This document shows positions 37,455 through 47,999 of a stretch of 64,000 nucleotides of DNA, one piece after another. This stretch comes from Erysipelotrichaceae bacterium (GTDB lineage Bacteria > Bacillota_I > Bacilli_A > Erysipelotrichales > Erysipelotrichaceae), in assembly GCA_012513225.1 (NCBI GenBank), contig JAAZCQ010000017.1:1-64000 (forward strand), given 5' to 3'. Every line of letters starts with the position of its first letter. Positions within the stretch are counted from its first letter, which is position 1. A program made the translations under genes and the position numbers. The notes beneath the pieces were generated by a model. It was not told the DNA's origin, ran no database searches, and worked only from the letters and a program-made list of their open reading frames with translations.

Positions 37455-38225
37455 CTAAAGCCTAATATTACACGCTAAAAGCGCTTGTTGCATTTCTTGC
37501 AAATCTCTCTCTTCTATTATTGCTTTGCGCAATATAAAGGTATCTTTAGTTTTTTCATAATATTTATCATAAATTTCATCTATCAAACGTTGTTTAGCAA
37601 AACATACGAAGAATACAAGTGAACGTAAATAAGTTAACTGCAATGTTGAATTTTGCGGAAAGTAGTCTGCTAATAAACTTATCTGATCTAGAATTTCTAT
37701 CATACATCTAGCAAACACACTATGGTCATATGGACACAGTTGCAGTAAATTGCATAGGCAGGCCGCACTATTCACAATAAATTCCTCATTATCTAAAAAA
37801 CGCATTGTAACTGGTAATAATTCAACAATATAACTATTAACATTATCAAAAGTATTAAATCTAAATTTAAACTTTAATACTCCTATAACCAATCTTACAC
37901 GTGTCATTGCCATATCCAAAGATTCTGGAATTATATTGGCCAATGAATAGGCATCATTGTATGCACCACACAGTCCTAAAAAGTCAAAACTATCATGACA
38001 AATCACACCAAGAAAGTCGATTACTGAGGCAAAGCGCATAGCAAGCTCATTACGTTCATCGCTGTTTTCACTGTCCTCAAGCAGATCCCACAATTCATTG
38101 AATGGTATGGCATATTCCTTTCGCTTTTTTTGCATAAGCAATTCTTTACATTGTTTTTCAAGTTTTACACCTTTTTCTAATAAAGTTTCTATTGTCTCTT
38201 CATTTATCTTTACATCATTGAACAA
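37455..38225 (-). CDS. All-helical protein of unknown function (cassette gene 2)
   Basis: The 256-residue protein is almost purely alpha-helical with no signal or membrane helix and a repeated hydrophobic pattern (NELAMRFASVIDFLGVI, SYIVELLPVTMRFLD, STLQLTYLRSLVFFV) like a TPR or ARM-type solenoid. It has nine or so cysteines without an evident metal motif. Its start overlaps the preceding small gene by 16 bases, so the two are almost certainly co-translated, and a terminator closes the unit. I do not recognise the family. Confidence 0.6.
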   Translation of the reverse strand: MFNDVKINEETIETLLEKGVKLEKQCKELLMQKKRKEYAIPFNELWDLLEDSENSDERNELAMRFASVIDFLGVICHDSFDFLGLCGAYNDAYSLANIIPESLDMAMTRVRLVIGVLKFKFRFNTFDNVNSYIVELLPVTMRFLDNEEFIVNSAACLCNLLQLCPYDHSVFARCMIEILDQISLLADYFPQNSTLQLTYLRSLVFFVCFAKQRLIDEIYDKYYEKTKDTFILRKAIIEERDLQEMQQALLACNIRL

Positions 38226-38482
38226 TTTTTGGTTTTCAACTCTTTAATCATGAGTTTCTCACTTAATTTATCACTCAATTCACCAGGGGATATGCCTAGT
38301 GCATAACCTATGCCTGTTAAATGATTTTCTGATATTTCATCACGCTTGCACATTAAATAATCATTTAAATAATTAAGTGGAACTTCTGCATCTTCAAGAA
38401 AATCCGTCCAATCTAGCATCATACTCATTTTTTTATCAATTAGATTTCTTAGTATTTGCTTGTTTTTATTTGTTAACAACAT
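38210..38482 (-). CDS. Small protein with a Cro/XRE-like helical segment (cassette gene 1)
   Basis: The 90-residue protein has a helical core whose C-terminal part (ENHLTGIGYALGISPGELSDKL) looks like the recognition-helix region of an XRE/Cro domain, and an N-terminal helix with LRNLIDKKMSMMLDWTDFLED. AGGTG-type ribosome sequence lies before the ATG. Overlap with the downstream helical-protein gene suggests a regulator and its partner, possibly sensing or toxin-control in kind, but nothing proves this. Confidence 0.5.
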   Translation of the reverse strand: MLLTNKNKQILRNLIDKKMSMMLDWTDFLEDAEVPLNYLNDYLMCKRDEISENHLTGIGYALGISPGELSDKLSEKLMIKELKTKNCSMM

Positions 38483-38784
38483 TTATATTCACCTCCGTTT
38501 TTTAAAAATTTTTATTAAATAAAATACTTATTTTATTTTTTAATCTACTTTTATAAATAACTTATCACTTACAAATTCTTCTATGAATATTTTTCAATGC
38601 CTACAATTTTATTTAAACTTCAAAGTTTGTATAACGCTATTAAGATTTTTTAGCTTCATTCTTTATTATATGATTCAAATATATATTTTCATCGTCTATT
38701 AGCATATGTCAAAATACATTCATTATTTTTAGCCATGCTTCTATTTATGTATCAATAAACCCAGATGACATTGCATAGGAAAAC
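38483..38784. other. AT-rich intergenic stretch
   Basis: It holds the promoter region of the two-gene cassette on the minus strand. No gene, repeat or RNA is recognised. The last 100 bases may include unreadable 5' remains of the rtcB pseudogene. Confidence 0.35.
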
Positions 38785-39199
38785 GGATTTCATCTCCTCT
38801 TTGACTATACTGAAAATATAGAAATTACTGCAATTGAACAAATTGAATTATTGTTAGATTAACAATTTTCAAAAGGTACAAATATTAGAATAATGCCAAA
38901 TGTTCATACGGGAATAGGATGTACTATCGATACAAAAACAATATCCTTAGAAAAGGAACTATTCTGGTCCACATGGTACTAAAAGAATAATGAGTAAAGC
39001 AAAAGCAAAACGATCCATAAACTTAGAAGACTTTAAAAAATCTATGGAAAGTATCTTTTCTACTTCCATTATAGAAGAGACTTTAAATGAATCTTTATTT
39101 GCATATAAATATTCACAAACGTTAATGAGTGATATAGGTGATATAGTTGAAATTCTAGATCAGTTAAAGCCAGTTTATAATTTTAAACACATTAAATAA
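38785..39199 (+). pseudogene. rtcB: rtcB (RNA ligase) with a large internal deletion
   Basis: The left part encodes the RtcB N-terminus: ENIEITAIEQIELLLD, an in-frame TAA, then RIMPNVHTGIGCTID (compare the family RIMPDVHAGKGCTIG). It runs out of frame at about 38968 and resumes as GPHGTKRIMSKAKAK and FKKSMESIFSTSI, ending LKPVYNFKHIK, the RtcB C-terminus. The roughly 270 residues in between, with the Mn2+ ligands, are missing. The open frame of 69 codons from 38990 is therefore only the tail of this gene, not a separate protein. RtcB joins 2',3'-cyclic-phosphate RNA ends; activity is impossible here. Confidence 0.88.
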
Positions 39200-39226
39200 A
39201 AAAAATTAACCATCTAAAAATATTGA

Positions 39227-39297
39227 TAAACCCCAAAAATGATAAAAACTCAATAACTTAGACCAAATAAAGATTATATTTTTATTTGGGGTTTTAA
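39227..39297. terminator. Long inverted repeat, probable terminator
   Basis: AAACCCCAAA and TTTGGGGTTTT, with further A/T pairing, flank a loop of about 45 bases between the rtcB remnant and the membrane-protein operon. It would serve the minus-strand operon or the former rtcB transcript. Confidence 0.5.
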
Positions 39298-39348
39298 TAA
39301 CAAAAAACGACTAGTTTTTACTCTAATCGGCTATGTAAGCAATGTATT

Positions 39349-39525
39349 CTATTTTCTGATATTCTTCTTTTCTTTTGTAGAAATAAAAACGGTAATAAAC
39401 AAGCAAACAGCAATTAAGATTGTAGATATAATCAATAGCCAATCCGCTTTAAATATGATACTTGTTGCACCACCAATTAATGCAAAAGAACTAGCTATTT
39501 GACAAAACAAATTTACTTTTTTCAT
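39349..39525 (-). CDS. Small two-helix membrane protein
   Basis: The 58-residue protein starts best at ATG 39525, 7-8 bases after GAGGTG; an ATG at 39540 overlaps the previous stop but lacks spacing to a ribosome site. It has two membrane helices (about 6-24 and 27-47) and a basic tail. It is the third gene of the XRE operon. Function unknown. Confidence 0.6.
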   Translation of the reverse strand: MKKVNLFCQIASSFALIGGATSIIFKADWLLIISTILIAVCLFITVFISTKEKKNIRK

Positions 39526-39536
39526 AGCCAAACACC

Positions 39537-39974
39537 TCATAGTTTTCTTAAATATATTTGTTTTATAACTACACCTATTAACAACTGAACTGCCGCCACG
39601 ATTACAAGTGTAATAAATATTATCGGATTAAAATATCCTGCAATAATCCCTATAACAATCATACAAACAGAAGAAATAAACAACATTGGCATACCTGCTT
39701 TTGCTCGAATTGTTTTTAATCGCTCATCATTCTCTTTGTTATACTGCAATTTTAACTTTTTATCATCGGCAAGGATTTTAAGATAATAAACCATCAAAGC
39801 TACTGACATTATTCCAATAGCCAAGGAAGCTCCAAGCTGAAATCCAAATATAAAGCTTTCTTTAATCGTTTCAGTTGTGAAAAATACATCATAGATACCA
39901 ATACATACTACTAACAAAATTAAAGCTGTTAGCAATACAATTCTTTTTTTTAGAACCTTTTTATACTTATCCAT
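39537..39974 (-). CDS. Four-helix membrane protein of an XRE-linked family
   Basis: The 145-residue protein has four membrane helices and a cytoplasmic segment with YNKENDERLKTIRAKAG, a pattern seen in small DUF membrane proteins that sit beside XRE regulators in Bacillota. The ATG at 39974 follows GGAGG by 6 bases and overlaps the XRE gene by 8 bases. The pair may form a sensor-repressor unit, with the membrane protein controlling the repressor; this is inferred from the arrangement. Confidence 0.7.
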   Translation of the reverse strand: MDKYKKVLKKRIVLLTALILLVVCIGIYDVFFTTETIKESFIFGFQLGASLAIGIMSVALMVYYLKILADDKKLKLQYNKENDERLKTIRAKAGMPMLFISSVCMIVIGIIAGYFNPIIFITLVIVAAVQLLIGVVIKQIYLRKL

Positions 39975-40191
39975 TGTCAACCTCCATCTCTTCTATACAC
40001 TTTGAAAAATCAAAGACATCTTCGATAGCGAGTCCAAAATAATATGCTATTTTGAATGCCAACGGTAGAGATGCCGTATATTTTCCAATCTCGATAGATG
40101 TAATTGTTTGCCGTGTAACACCTACGGCAAGAGCAAGTTCCTCTTGAGAGATTTTTCTTTCTTTTCTAAGCGATGCTATTTGTGTTTCCAT
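39967..40191 (-). CDS. XRE-family transcriptional regulator
   Basis: The 74-residue protein is a single helix-turn-helix domain (ISQEELALAVGVTRQTITSI, then GKYTASLPLAFKIAYYFG) with a short acidic tail, like SinR/YozG-type repressors. The start is ATG 40191, 6 bases after GGAGGG; an ORF extension to 40257 would run through the promoter. Direct and inverted TGCAAAG repeats in its own promoter suggest autoregulation. It is first in a three-gene operon with two membrane proteins. Confidence 0.85.
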   Translation of the reverse strand: METQIASLRKERKISQEELALAVGVTRQTITSIEIGKYTASLPLAFKIAYYFGLAIEDVFDFSKCIEEMEVDNG

Positions 40192-40205
40192 ATGCACCCT
40201 CCAAT

Positions 40206-40257
40206 TGCAAAGTATGCTTTGCATATTTAGAATAGTATACTTTGCATTCAATGTCAA
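40206..40257 (-). promoter_or_regulatory. Promoter with two operators for the XRE operon
   Basis: On the minus strand TTGACA (40257-40252), a 17-base spacer and TATTCT (40234-40229) form a good promoter. Operator 1, TGCAAAGTATACT (40246-40234), fills the spacer. Operator 2, TGCAAAGCATACTTTGCA (40223-40206), is a perfect dyad at the expected transcription start. A dimer bound to either would block RNA polymerase. Confidence 0.75.
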
Positions 40258-40439
40258 GCAAACATTGCAGAATTAAAAAGATAGTTAGATTTCACAACAT
40301 TTAGCTAATTATAAAAATTTGTTGTTTTTATATTCCAGTTTTATATACAAAAACATTTCGATTATAGTTTAGATATTTATATTTTTTTCAATAATATCGG
40401 TAAAAATTTTAAGGGATTTTAAAAGAGTAAAGTCCTTAT

Positions 40440-41352
40440 CAATCCAAAGATTTTATATATGCAAAGACAAATGAATCATCTTGTCCATTCTAAATAAGTC
40501 CAACACATGAATAGACACAGTTGTATAAAGTTTTAGCCTAGTCTTATCAGTATGGCTATAGTATTTTTCTTCTTTTAAAATCATTGCATATCCACCAATT
40601 TTTTGAACAAATTCTTCTTCGCTATCTACATAGAAAAATATTGATTAAATTATTAATACCTCTTAATACCAACTCTTTATTATCATCCGTTATTATTGAT
40701 TGTATACTTTCAAGCATTCTTTAAATTAGATTTCTTCCCTTTTTAACTCACTTTCTACATCTCGAAGTGCATCTATTGTTACTACACAAATATGTGTTTG
40801 AAAACTTCTAATATTAATGGATTTTCCAATATTGAGTGATTATCTTCTTAAGGTAGAATGCATATACCTTTGTCTAAATCATCCACAATTTTTTTATAAA
40901 TCTTACTATTATTAAAATCTGTTTCTTCTCTTGTTGTATAGTAAATTTCATAATCATAAACTGTTATTGATTTTCTAATCTCATTAAACTTATCCATACT
41001 ACTTGCTTGAGAAAGTTCAGTTCTTGTTTTTCTGCCAGTTCTTATAAATAATGTTATGAACCCATTTTTATCGGTACCTATTTAACTTTCAGCGATTATC
41101 GAGCTCTCTTCAATATTTCATATGTTAGATATCAATTCTGTAAAACAATCTTGTATTAAAATTTCAGCTAGTTCTCCTGAGATTATTATCCGGTGCCCCT
41201 TTCAATTGTTTAACGAAGCAGAAAAATCACTTTCTTTTAATAATTTATTAGAAATATAATATGATTTATCCATTAACATTCTTAAAGCATTAATTGAGTT
41301 AGACTTGACCGAATCATTTTCGCCGATAATTGTATTAATTCTAGCTTTAAAT
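40440..41352 (-). pseudogene. Decayed N-terminal part of an OLD-family ATP-dependent nuclease
   Basis: The minus-strand translation gives INTIIGENDSVKSNSINALR, the Walker A region of AAA/OLD nucleases with the loop Gly changed to Val, then LMDKSYYISNKLL, GHRIIISGELAEI, LFIRTGRKTRTELS, YDYEIYYTTREETDFN and SKIYKKIVDDLD. At least four in-frame stops and several frameshifts break it, and the Toprim half is missing. Such nucleases are common defence components. It lies 480 bases from the DUF262 pair, in the same orientation, and may be a dead member of the same island. Confidence 0.72.
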
Positions 41353-41835
41353 TAATACTACAATTCCTAAGATTTCTGTAATTTATTATTTGTAAATTTT
41401 TTAGGTACATTCCTAGTACCTACACTAACTATAAATATACTATTAGTATTATTAAATAGCGGATTGCTAGATAGACTAATTTTGAATACAATCTCACTTT
41501 AGTGAATATTTACGTAGGAAAATTTAGTATTTATATTTTTTTACATATTTTGCTCTTGCAAATATGCTTGTAATTTAACAAACTCATTACTCTTTAATTC
41601 TTCCGTAGCTTTCGCATAAATATTCAAGGTTGTTTTTTTTATTAGCTAAAATATATATTTGTTTTAAATAACACAAACAAATACCACACATTTCTGAGTT
41701 TCTTTCATTAAAATGAGAATATCTAATAAAAAAATTATATTAATATTTATAATATTAGTTTAAGTTAGTAAACTTAATAGTATCATATATACACTTATAT
41801 ATTTATAAATCTAAATTTTAAAAATAAAATAACTA
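41353..41835. other. AT-rich geneless stretch
   Basis: It follows the DUF262-DUF1524 stop codon. It may contain the degraded 5' end of the OLD-like gene. No RNA, repeat or intact frame is seen. Confidence 0.35.
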
Positions 41836-43638
41836 CTAAAATAATTGATTTACATCTTTTTCCAATAAATTAATCATATTATTTTTATGTGTTTCTACAA
41901 GTTCTTTTGTCCAAATTTTATTATTATAAATCAACATGGCTTTCATCACGATAAATTTTAAACTTTGATTTACTACACTTGGATAAGTATCTACTTTACC
42001 CGCTGGACTTGTATTACTATATAAAGAGTTTGCTGCAGGGGTTATTAAAACTAAATTGCCAAAATTGTCTAAATACTTCTTTTCCCATTTTTCTAATTCA
42101 TTGGGATGTTGTGGATAGAAGTGTTCAATGGAGCTTCTAAATTGAAAATACCAACCATCTGACAATGGTTTTATAACCTCTTCTCCCTCATATTTAAACC
42201 CATCTCTATAAAGTAAATAATCAAGATAGGTAAATATTATTCTATCTATATTAAAGCCTTCAGCTTCTTTAAAATTTGATTCTTTTACTTTATTACGAGC
42301 ATACTTTTCAAGTTCTTCTAATAAAGTGTATCTATTAATATCATTTATATATCCTAGTTTCAATACTAGGGTTACCCAATGCATCGTTTTAGGAGAAGTG
42401 TATGTAATTCTTAAAGAAGACTGTAACGTTCTAATTTGTTTATTAAATTTTTCTTCATCCTGATCAAATGTCCCAACATATTTTGGTTTATCAGTTGTAG
42501 TTTTATTATCTTTATATTTATTTATCTGTTTTAAAGACCATTTGCCTGTTTCTTTATACTCTTTTGCTAGTTCTCTTTTCAAAATATATTTATCAAAAAT
42601 CACCCTTAGTCTTAACATATCATAAATAAATGATTTTGCTTTTTCTTCTGTTTCCCAATTTTGTTTTAAGTTACTTAGCAACATTTTATCATCTAAATTT
42701 GTATCATTATCTATTTGTCTATGTTTAACTGCATTTACCTGAAGTAAAAAATAAGGGAATGAGATTATTGATTCAAATCTTTCATTTTCAGATTCTATAT
42801 CTTTATCTATAATTTGTATTTTATTTTTATTTTCTAAAATTGTTATAAGTGAAGTTACATTATCAATTTTTTCTTCTTCAGTTTTATAAATCAATTTATC
42901 AAATGAGCTAATATTTTCCCTTAAATCAGACCAATCTTCTTCAAAAAGTTTTTCTCTAACATCTTTTGAAAAGTTCATTTGTACATATGTATCCATATGT
43001 GAACATACTTCCCATATATCTGCAGCTAATTTTTTTTCATTTTCATTTTTAAATTGGCTCAAAATTTTTGCTTTTGCAATTTCATGAAGTTCTAATTGTT
43101 CACCTCTAGTATTCATAATTTCAAAATAATGGTTAAGATCTATATTTTTTGGAACTTGGACTCTTACTATATTTACAAAATTCAATTGTCTTTTAAACTG
43201 TTCTTTATCAATATTATTCTTAATAAAATAGTTTTTTATGATTGTATATCCTGAATAAATTTCACTTGATATATTCTCTTCTAAATATCCTTCTTCTATT
43301 CTTTTAATATTTTTTAATGTATTATTTGATTTATTTCTTGCTTCAAATTTTAATGCATCATTTGGAAGTCTAAACCCTATATAACTTAACAATAAAAATA
43401 AGGTAGTTAACCTTTGTTGACCATCAATTGTTTCATAACTAGAATCAAATTTTTGATTTACAATTAAATTACCTAAGAAATAACTATCTGTATCACTTAA
43501 TTTAGTGCTTAAAATATCTTCAATAAGTTGTTCAATTTCATCGATTCCCCAAGCGTAATTTCTTTGATAAATGGGTACCAAATAAGTTGAATCACTAAAA
43601 ATTTCAGTTATATTTAAAACTTCGATATTTTTATTCAT
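41836..43638 (-). CDS. DUF262-DUF1524 protein (GmrSD-like nuclease)
   Basis: The 600-residue protein starts at ATG 43638, which overlaps the upstream gene's stop by 8 bases; the longer frame to 43710 lies inside that gene. The N-terminal DUF262 part has VPIYQRNYAWG and the nucleotide-handling IDGQQRLTTLFLLL. A helical middle leads to a C-terminal DUF1524 His-Me finger with SSIEHFYPQHP and FGNLVLITPAANSL. Such proteins act as NTP-driven nucleases against modified or foreign DNA (GmrSD, SspE, BrxU). Catalytic His and Asn candidates are intact. It pairs with a second DUF262 gene. Target is unknown. Confidence 0.88.
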   Translation of the reverse strand: MNKNIEVLNITEIFSDSTYLVPIYQRNYAWGIDEIEQLIEDILSTKLSDTDSYFLGNLIVNQKFDSSYETIDGQQRLTTLFLLLSYIGFRLPNDALKFEARNKSNNTLKNIKRIEEGYLEENISSEIYSGYTIIKNYFIKNNIDKEQFKRQLNFVNIVRVQVPKNIDLNHYFEIMNTRGEQLELHEIAKAKILSQFKNENEKKLAADIWEVCSHMDTYVQMNFSKDVREKLFEEDWSDLRENISSFDKLIYKTEEEKIDNVTSLITILENKNKIQIIDKDIESENERFESIISFPYFLLQVNAVKHRQIDNDTNLDDKMLLSNLKQNWETEEKAKSFIYDMLRLRVIFDKYILKRELAKEYKETGKWSLKQINKYKDNKTTTDKPKYVGTFDQDEEKFNKQIRTLQSSLRITYTSPKTMHWVTLVLKLGYINDINRYTLLEELEKYARNKVKESNFKEAEGFNIDRIIFTYLDYLLYRDGFKYEGEEVIKPLSDGWYFQFRSSIEHFYPQHPNELEKWEKKYLDNFGNLVLITPAANSLYSNTSPAGKVDTYPSVVNQSLKFIVMKAMLIYNNKIWTKELVETHKNNMINLLEKDVNQLF

Positions 43639-44950
43639 GACTCCATCCATTCCATTCTGCGATTTTACTATAAATTGGCTCATACTTGTTACCATTACCA
43701 TATGTTCCATTTAATTGTACTTCTTCGAAGATAATCATTTCGAGTTCTTTTGGATCTTGCATTTCGCTAATCATATTAAACAAATTTTTTTCGAAATTTA
43801 CTCTTTTATGTTCACCTTTGGCATATTTATTTACAGTTTCTGGATACACTGCATACATCATAATTCTTAGTGAATATGCCCATGTATAAAATTGCATAAT
43901 TATTGTAAGATTTAAAGTTTCTATACCAAATCTATCTACAAAAAATAACAATACAGATTCAAACAACTGCTTAATATAAATATCGCCTGTTCTTTTATCT
44001 GGCATTAATTCTTTTGATAGTTTATTATTTACCGTTTTTCGTACTTTATCTAATAGTTCATAATAATGAAGTGTCCAAGTAAAAAAACGTTTGCCAGATA
44101 TTATTGGTTGAGTTAATTGGTACTGATTTAAATAATTTGTATTTAATAATTCATTTGAACCACTATTATTAAACTGCTCAACAAATATATTACTGGCTTT
44201 ATGATATATAGCAAATGCATAATCACTTGTTTGCTTAACACCTTTAAAAGCATCCATTTTATTTATACCGTAATTTAATCCATGTCTATTTTTATACCAG
44301 TTAATTGTTGGATATAAATAAGTTTTAAATAAATCTTCTAAATTGTTTTGATCCGTATTTTCCCACTTAGAAATTAATTCTAGTTTTAATTTTTCTTCGT
44401 CATTTTTCATTTCCCTTAAATGATATGATTTTAACAAGTCATGAGGTTTGAGTGCCTTTCCTCTAGAATTTTGTGAATCAAAAAATTGAAACGCTTCTTG
44501 TTCACTATCTGTAACTATTTTAACAACACTGCATTGTTCTAATATGTAGCATTTAAAATTATCTATATTATCAAGGTCTCTAACTCTTCTAGTAAGCAAC
44601 TCTAAACTATCTATAATAGGATTTACAGATGATTTTTTGAAATTCTCTTTCAAAAAACTATTTTCTCTCTCTCCCAAAACATAGAGTAAAATTATTAAAG
44701 TCGTGGTTCTCTGTTGTCCATCAACAATATTATAAATAAATTCATTATTAATTTTTTGACGCTGTAATATTATCGAACCCAATCTATATTCTTCTATATG
44801 ATTATTCATCGCATTTTGAATATCAGTAAAAAGAGTATTAACAGATGTACTTGACCATTTATAAGGCCTTTGGTATTCAGGTATTTTCAAATTTAATTTA
44901 ATTAATTTGGATATTTTAATTATCCCAAGTTCATCTTTAAGCAGTGCCAC
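43631..44950 (-). CDS. DUF262 protein without nuclease domain (GmrS-like)
   Basis: The 439-residue protein starts at GTG 44950, 8 bases after GGAG. It has IPEYQRPYKWS and VDGQQRTTTLIILL at the N-terminus, the DUF262 motor/sensor motifs, and a long helical C-terminal region (with SQNSRGKALKPHDLLKSYHL) but no DUF1524 His-Me finger that I can see. Together with the next gene it forms a two-gene unit with overlapping stop and start. The arrangement suggests a sensor or helper subunit and an effector nuclease. No methyltransferase lies next to them. Confidence 0.85.
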   Translation of the reverse strand: MALLKDELGIIKISKLIKLNLKIPEYQRPYKWSSTSVNTLFTDIQNAMNNHIEEYRLGSIILQRQKINNEFIYNIVDGQQRTTTLIILLYVLGERENSFLKENFKKSSVNPIIDSLELLTRRVRDLDNIDNFKCYILEQCSVVKIVTDSEQEAFQFFDSQNSRGKALKPHDLLKSYHLREMKNDEEKLKLELISKWENTDQNNLEDLFKTYLYPTINWYKNRHGLNYGINKMDAFKGVKQTSDYAFAIYHKASNIFVEQFNNSGSNELLNTNYLNQYQLTQPIISGKRFFTWTLHYYELLDKVRKTVNNKLSKELMPDKRTGDIYIKQLFESVLLFFVDRFGIETLNLTIIMQFYTWAYSLRIMMYAVYPETVNKYAKGEHKRVNFEKNLFNMISEMQDPKELEMIIFEEVQLNGTYGNGNKYEPIYSKIAEWNGWSHE

Positions 44951-45150
44951 TCAATCATCTCCAAATCCTAAAATATTAAACTTATTCATTTTAGTATATC
45001 ATATATTATTTATTACTAGTGGTTCAAAAATTCGAACATTATTTATAAATATTTTAAAAACATTTAGTATTTTCGATTAAATATATTAAACATTATTTTT
45101 ATAAAATAGAAATTTTCTTGTAAATCGAACTACACATACTATTAGTTATA

Positions 45151-45175
45151 AAAAGAGGCTATTGCTAACCTCTTA
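45151..45175 (-). terminator. Terminator of lysS
   Basis: On the minus strand AAGAGGTTA pairs with TAGCCTCTT and is followed by TTTT, just after the lysS stop codon. Confidence 0.8.
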
Positions 45176-45181
45176 GATTTA

Positions 45182-46900
<1,719 letters not shown>

Positions 46901-47000
46901 CACTTTTCGTAAGAAGTATAACACGCTAAATAAGCTTTTACAACCTTTAACCATCATAGATATCCATCGTTTAAATATCATTCACATTACATTTTTATAA

Positions 47001-47999
47001 TTATATAACTATCTCTTTCAAAGCTTCATATTTTTTTATTTCATCTAAATAATCTATATATAACTTTCTTAAATCTTCATAAGTATTCAATCTACTAGTT
47101 TGATTTTTGATTTTAGCACTATAAGGCATACCTTGAATATACCAACTAGCTAAACCTCTCATCTGTTTCATTGCATACTTTTCACCAATTAAACCACATA
47201 ATCTATCCGCATGAGATAAAGCCATATTAATTCTATCATCATAAGAAACTTCTTTAATTTCTTCATTATTAAAATAAGAAACTAATTCTCTTATTAAAAA
47301 TGGATTTCCTATTGCAGCTCTGCCAATCATTACACCATCACATCCAGTATATTCCATTACCTGTTTTGCCTTAGTTACACTATTAATATCACCATTAGCT
47401 ATTACAGGAATACTAACCGCTTCCTTTACCTTTTTAATCCACTCATAATCAGGTTCCCCTTCATACATTTGACCCTTTGTTCTACCATGTACTGCAATAG
47501 CCTTAACACCAACCTCTTCAAGTCTTTTTGATAATTCTACACAGTTTATACTATCTTTGCTCCAACCTAATCTAATCTTACATGTTACAGGTAAACTAAC
47601 TGCATCAACTACAGCTTTTGCAATAGATACAGCCTTATCAATATCTTTCATTAGAGCACTGCCAGAATTAGATTTAATTATTTTTGTTACAGGACAACCC
47701 ATATTAATATCAATAATGTCACAATCAGTATTTTCTTCAATGTATTTTGCAGCTTCTACCATTGTAGCTTCTTCTGAACCAAATATTTGCATAGCTAAAG
47801 GATGTTCATTTTCAAACATCCTAACCATTTCTATTGTTTTTCTACTTTTAAAATGAATAGCCTTATCACTAATCATTTCAGAATATACAAGACCTGCACC
47901 AAACTCAAAACAAATTGACCTAAAAGCACTATTACTAACTCCTGCCATTGGTGCAATTATTACTGGATTTTTTATTTCTACATTACCAATTTGAAACAC
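47001..47999 (-). CDS. dusB: tRNA-dihydrouridine synthase (DusB type)
   Basis: The 332-residue flavoprotein reduces uridine to dihydrouridine in tRNA D-loops. Motifs: NPVIIAPMAGVSN at the N-terminus, DINMGCPVTKIIKSNSGSAL with the catalytic Cys, AVHGRTKGQMYEG and VIANGDI ... GCDGVMIGRAAIGNP for FMN binding. The C-terminal helical RNA-binding domain is present. The start is a GTG at 47999 overlapping the hslO stop by 17 bases, with GGAG about 10 bases before it. Confidence 0.95.
   Translation of the reverse strand: MFQIGNVEIKNPVIIAPMAGVSNSAFRSICFEFGAGLVYSEMISDKAIHFKSRKTIEMVRMFENEHPLAMQIFGSEEATMVEAAKYIEENTDCDIIDINMGCPVTKIIKSNSGSALMKDIDKAVSIAKAVVDAVSLPVTCKIRLGWSKDSINCVELSKRLEEVGVKAIAVHGRTKGQMYEGEPDYEWIKKVKEAVSIPVIANGDINSVTKAKQVMEYTGCDGVMIGRAAIGNPFLIRELVSYFNNEEIKEVSYDDRINMALSHADRLCGLIGEKYAMKQMRGLASWYIQGMPYSAKIKNQTSRLNTYEDLRKLYIDYLDEIKKYEALKEIVI

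Noticed and set aside
38990-39199. Stand-alone 69-residue protein
   Set aside because: The frame is the C-terminal end of RtcB; codons before the ATG (GPHGTKRI) continue the same protein, so it is part of a pseudogene.
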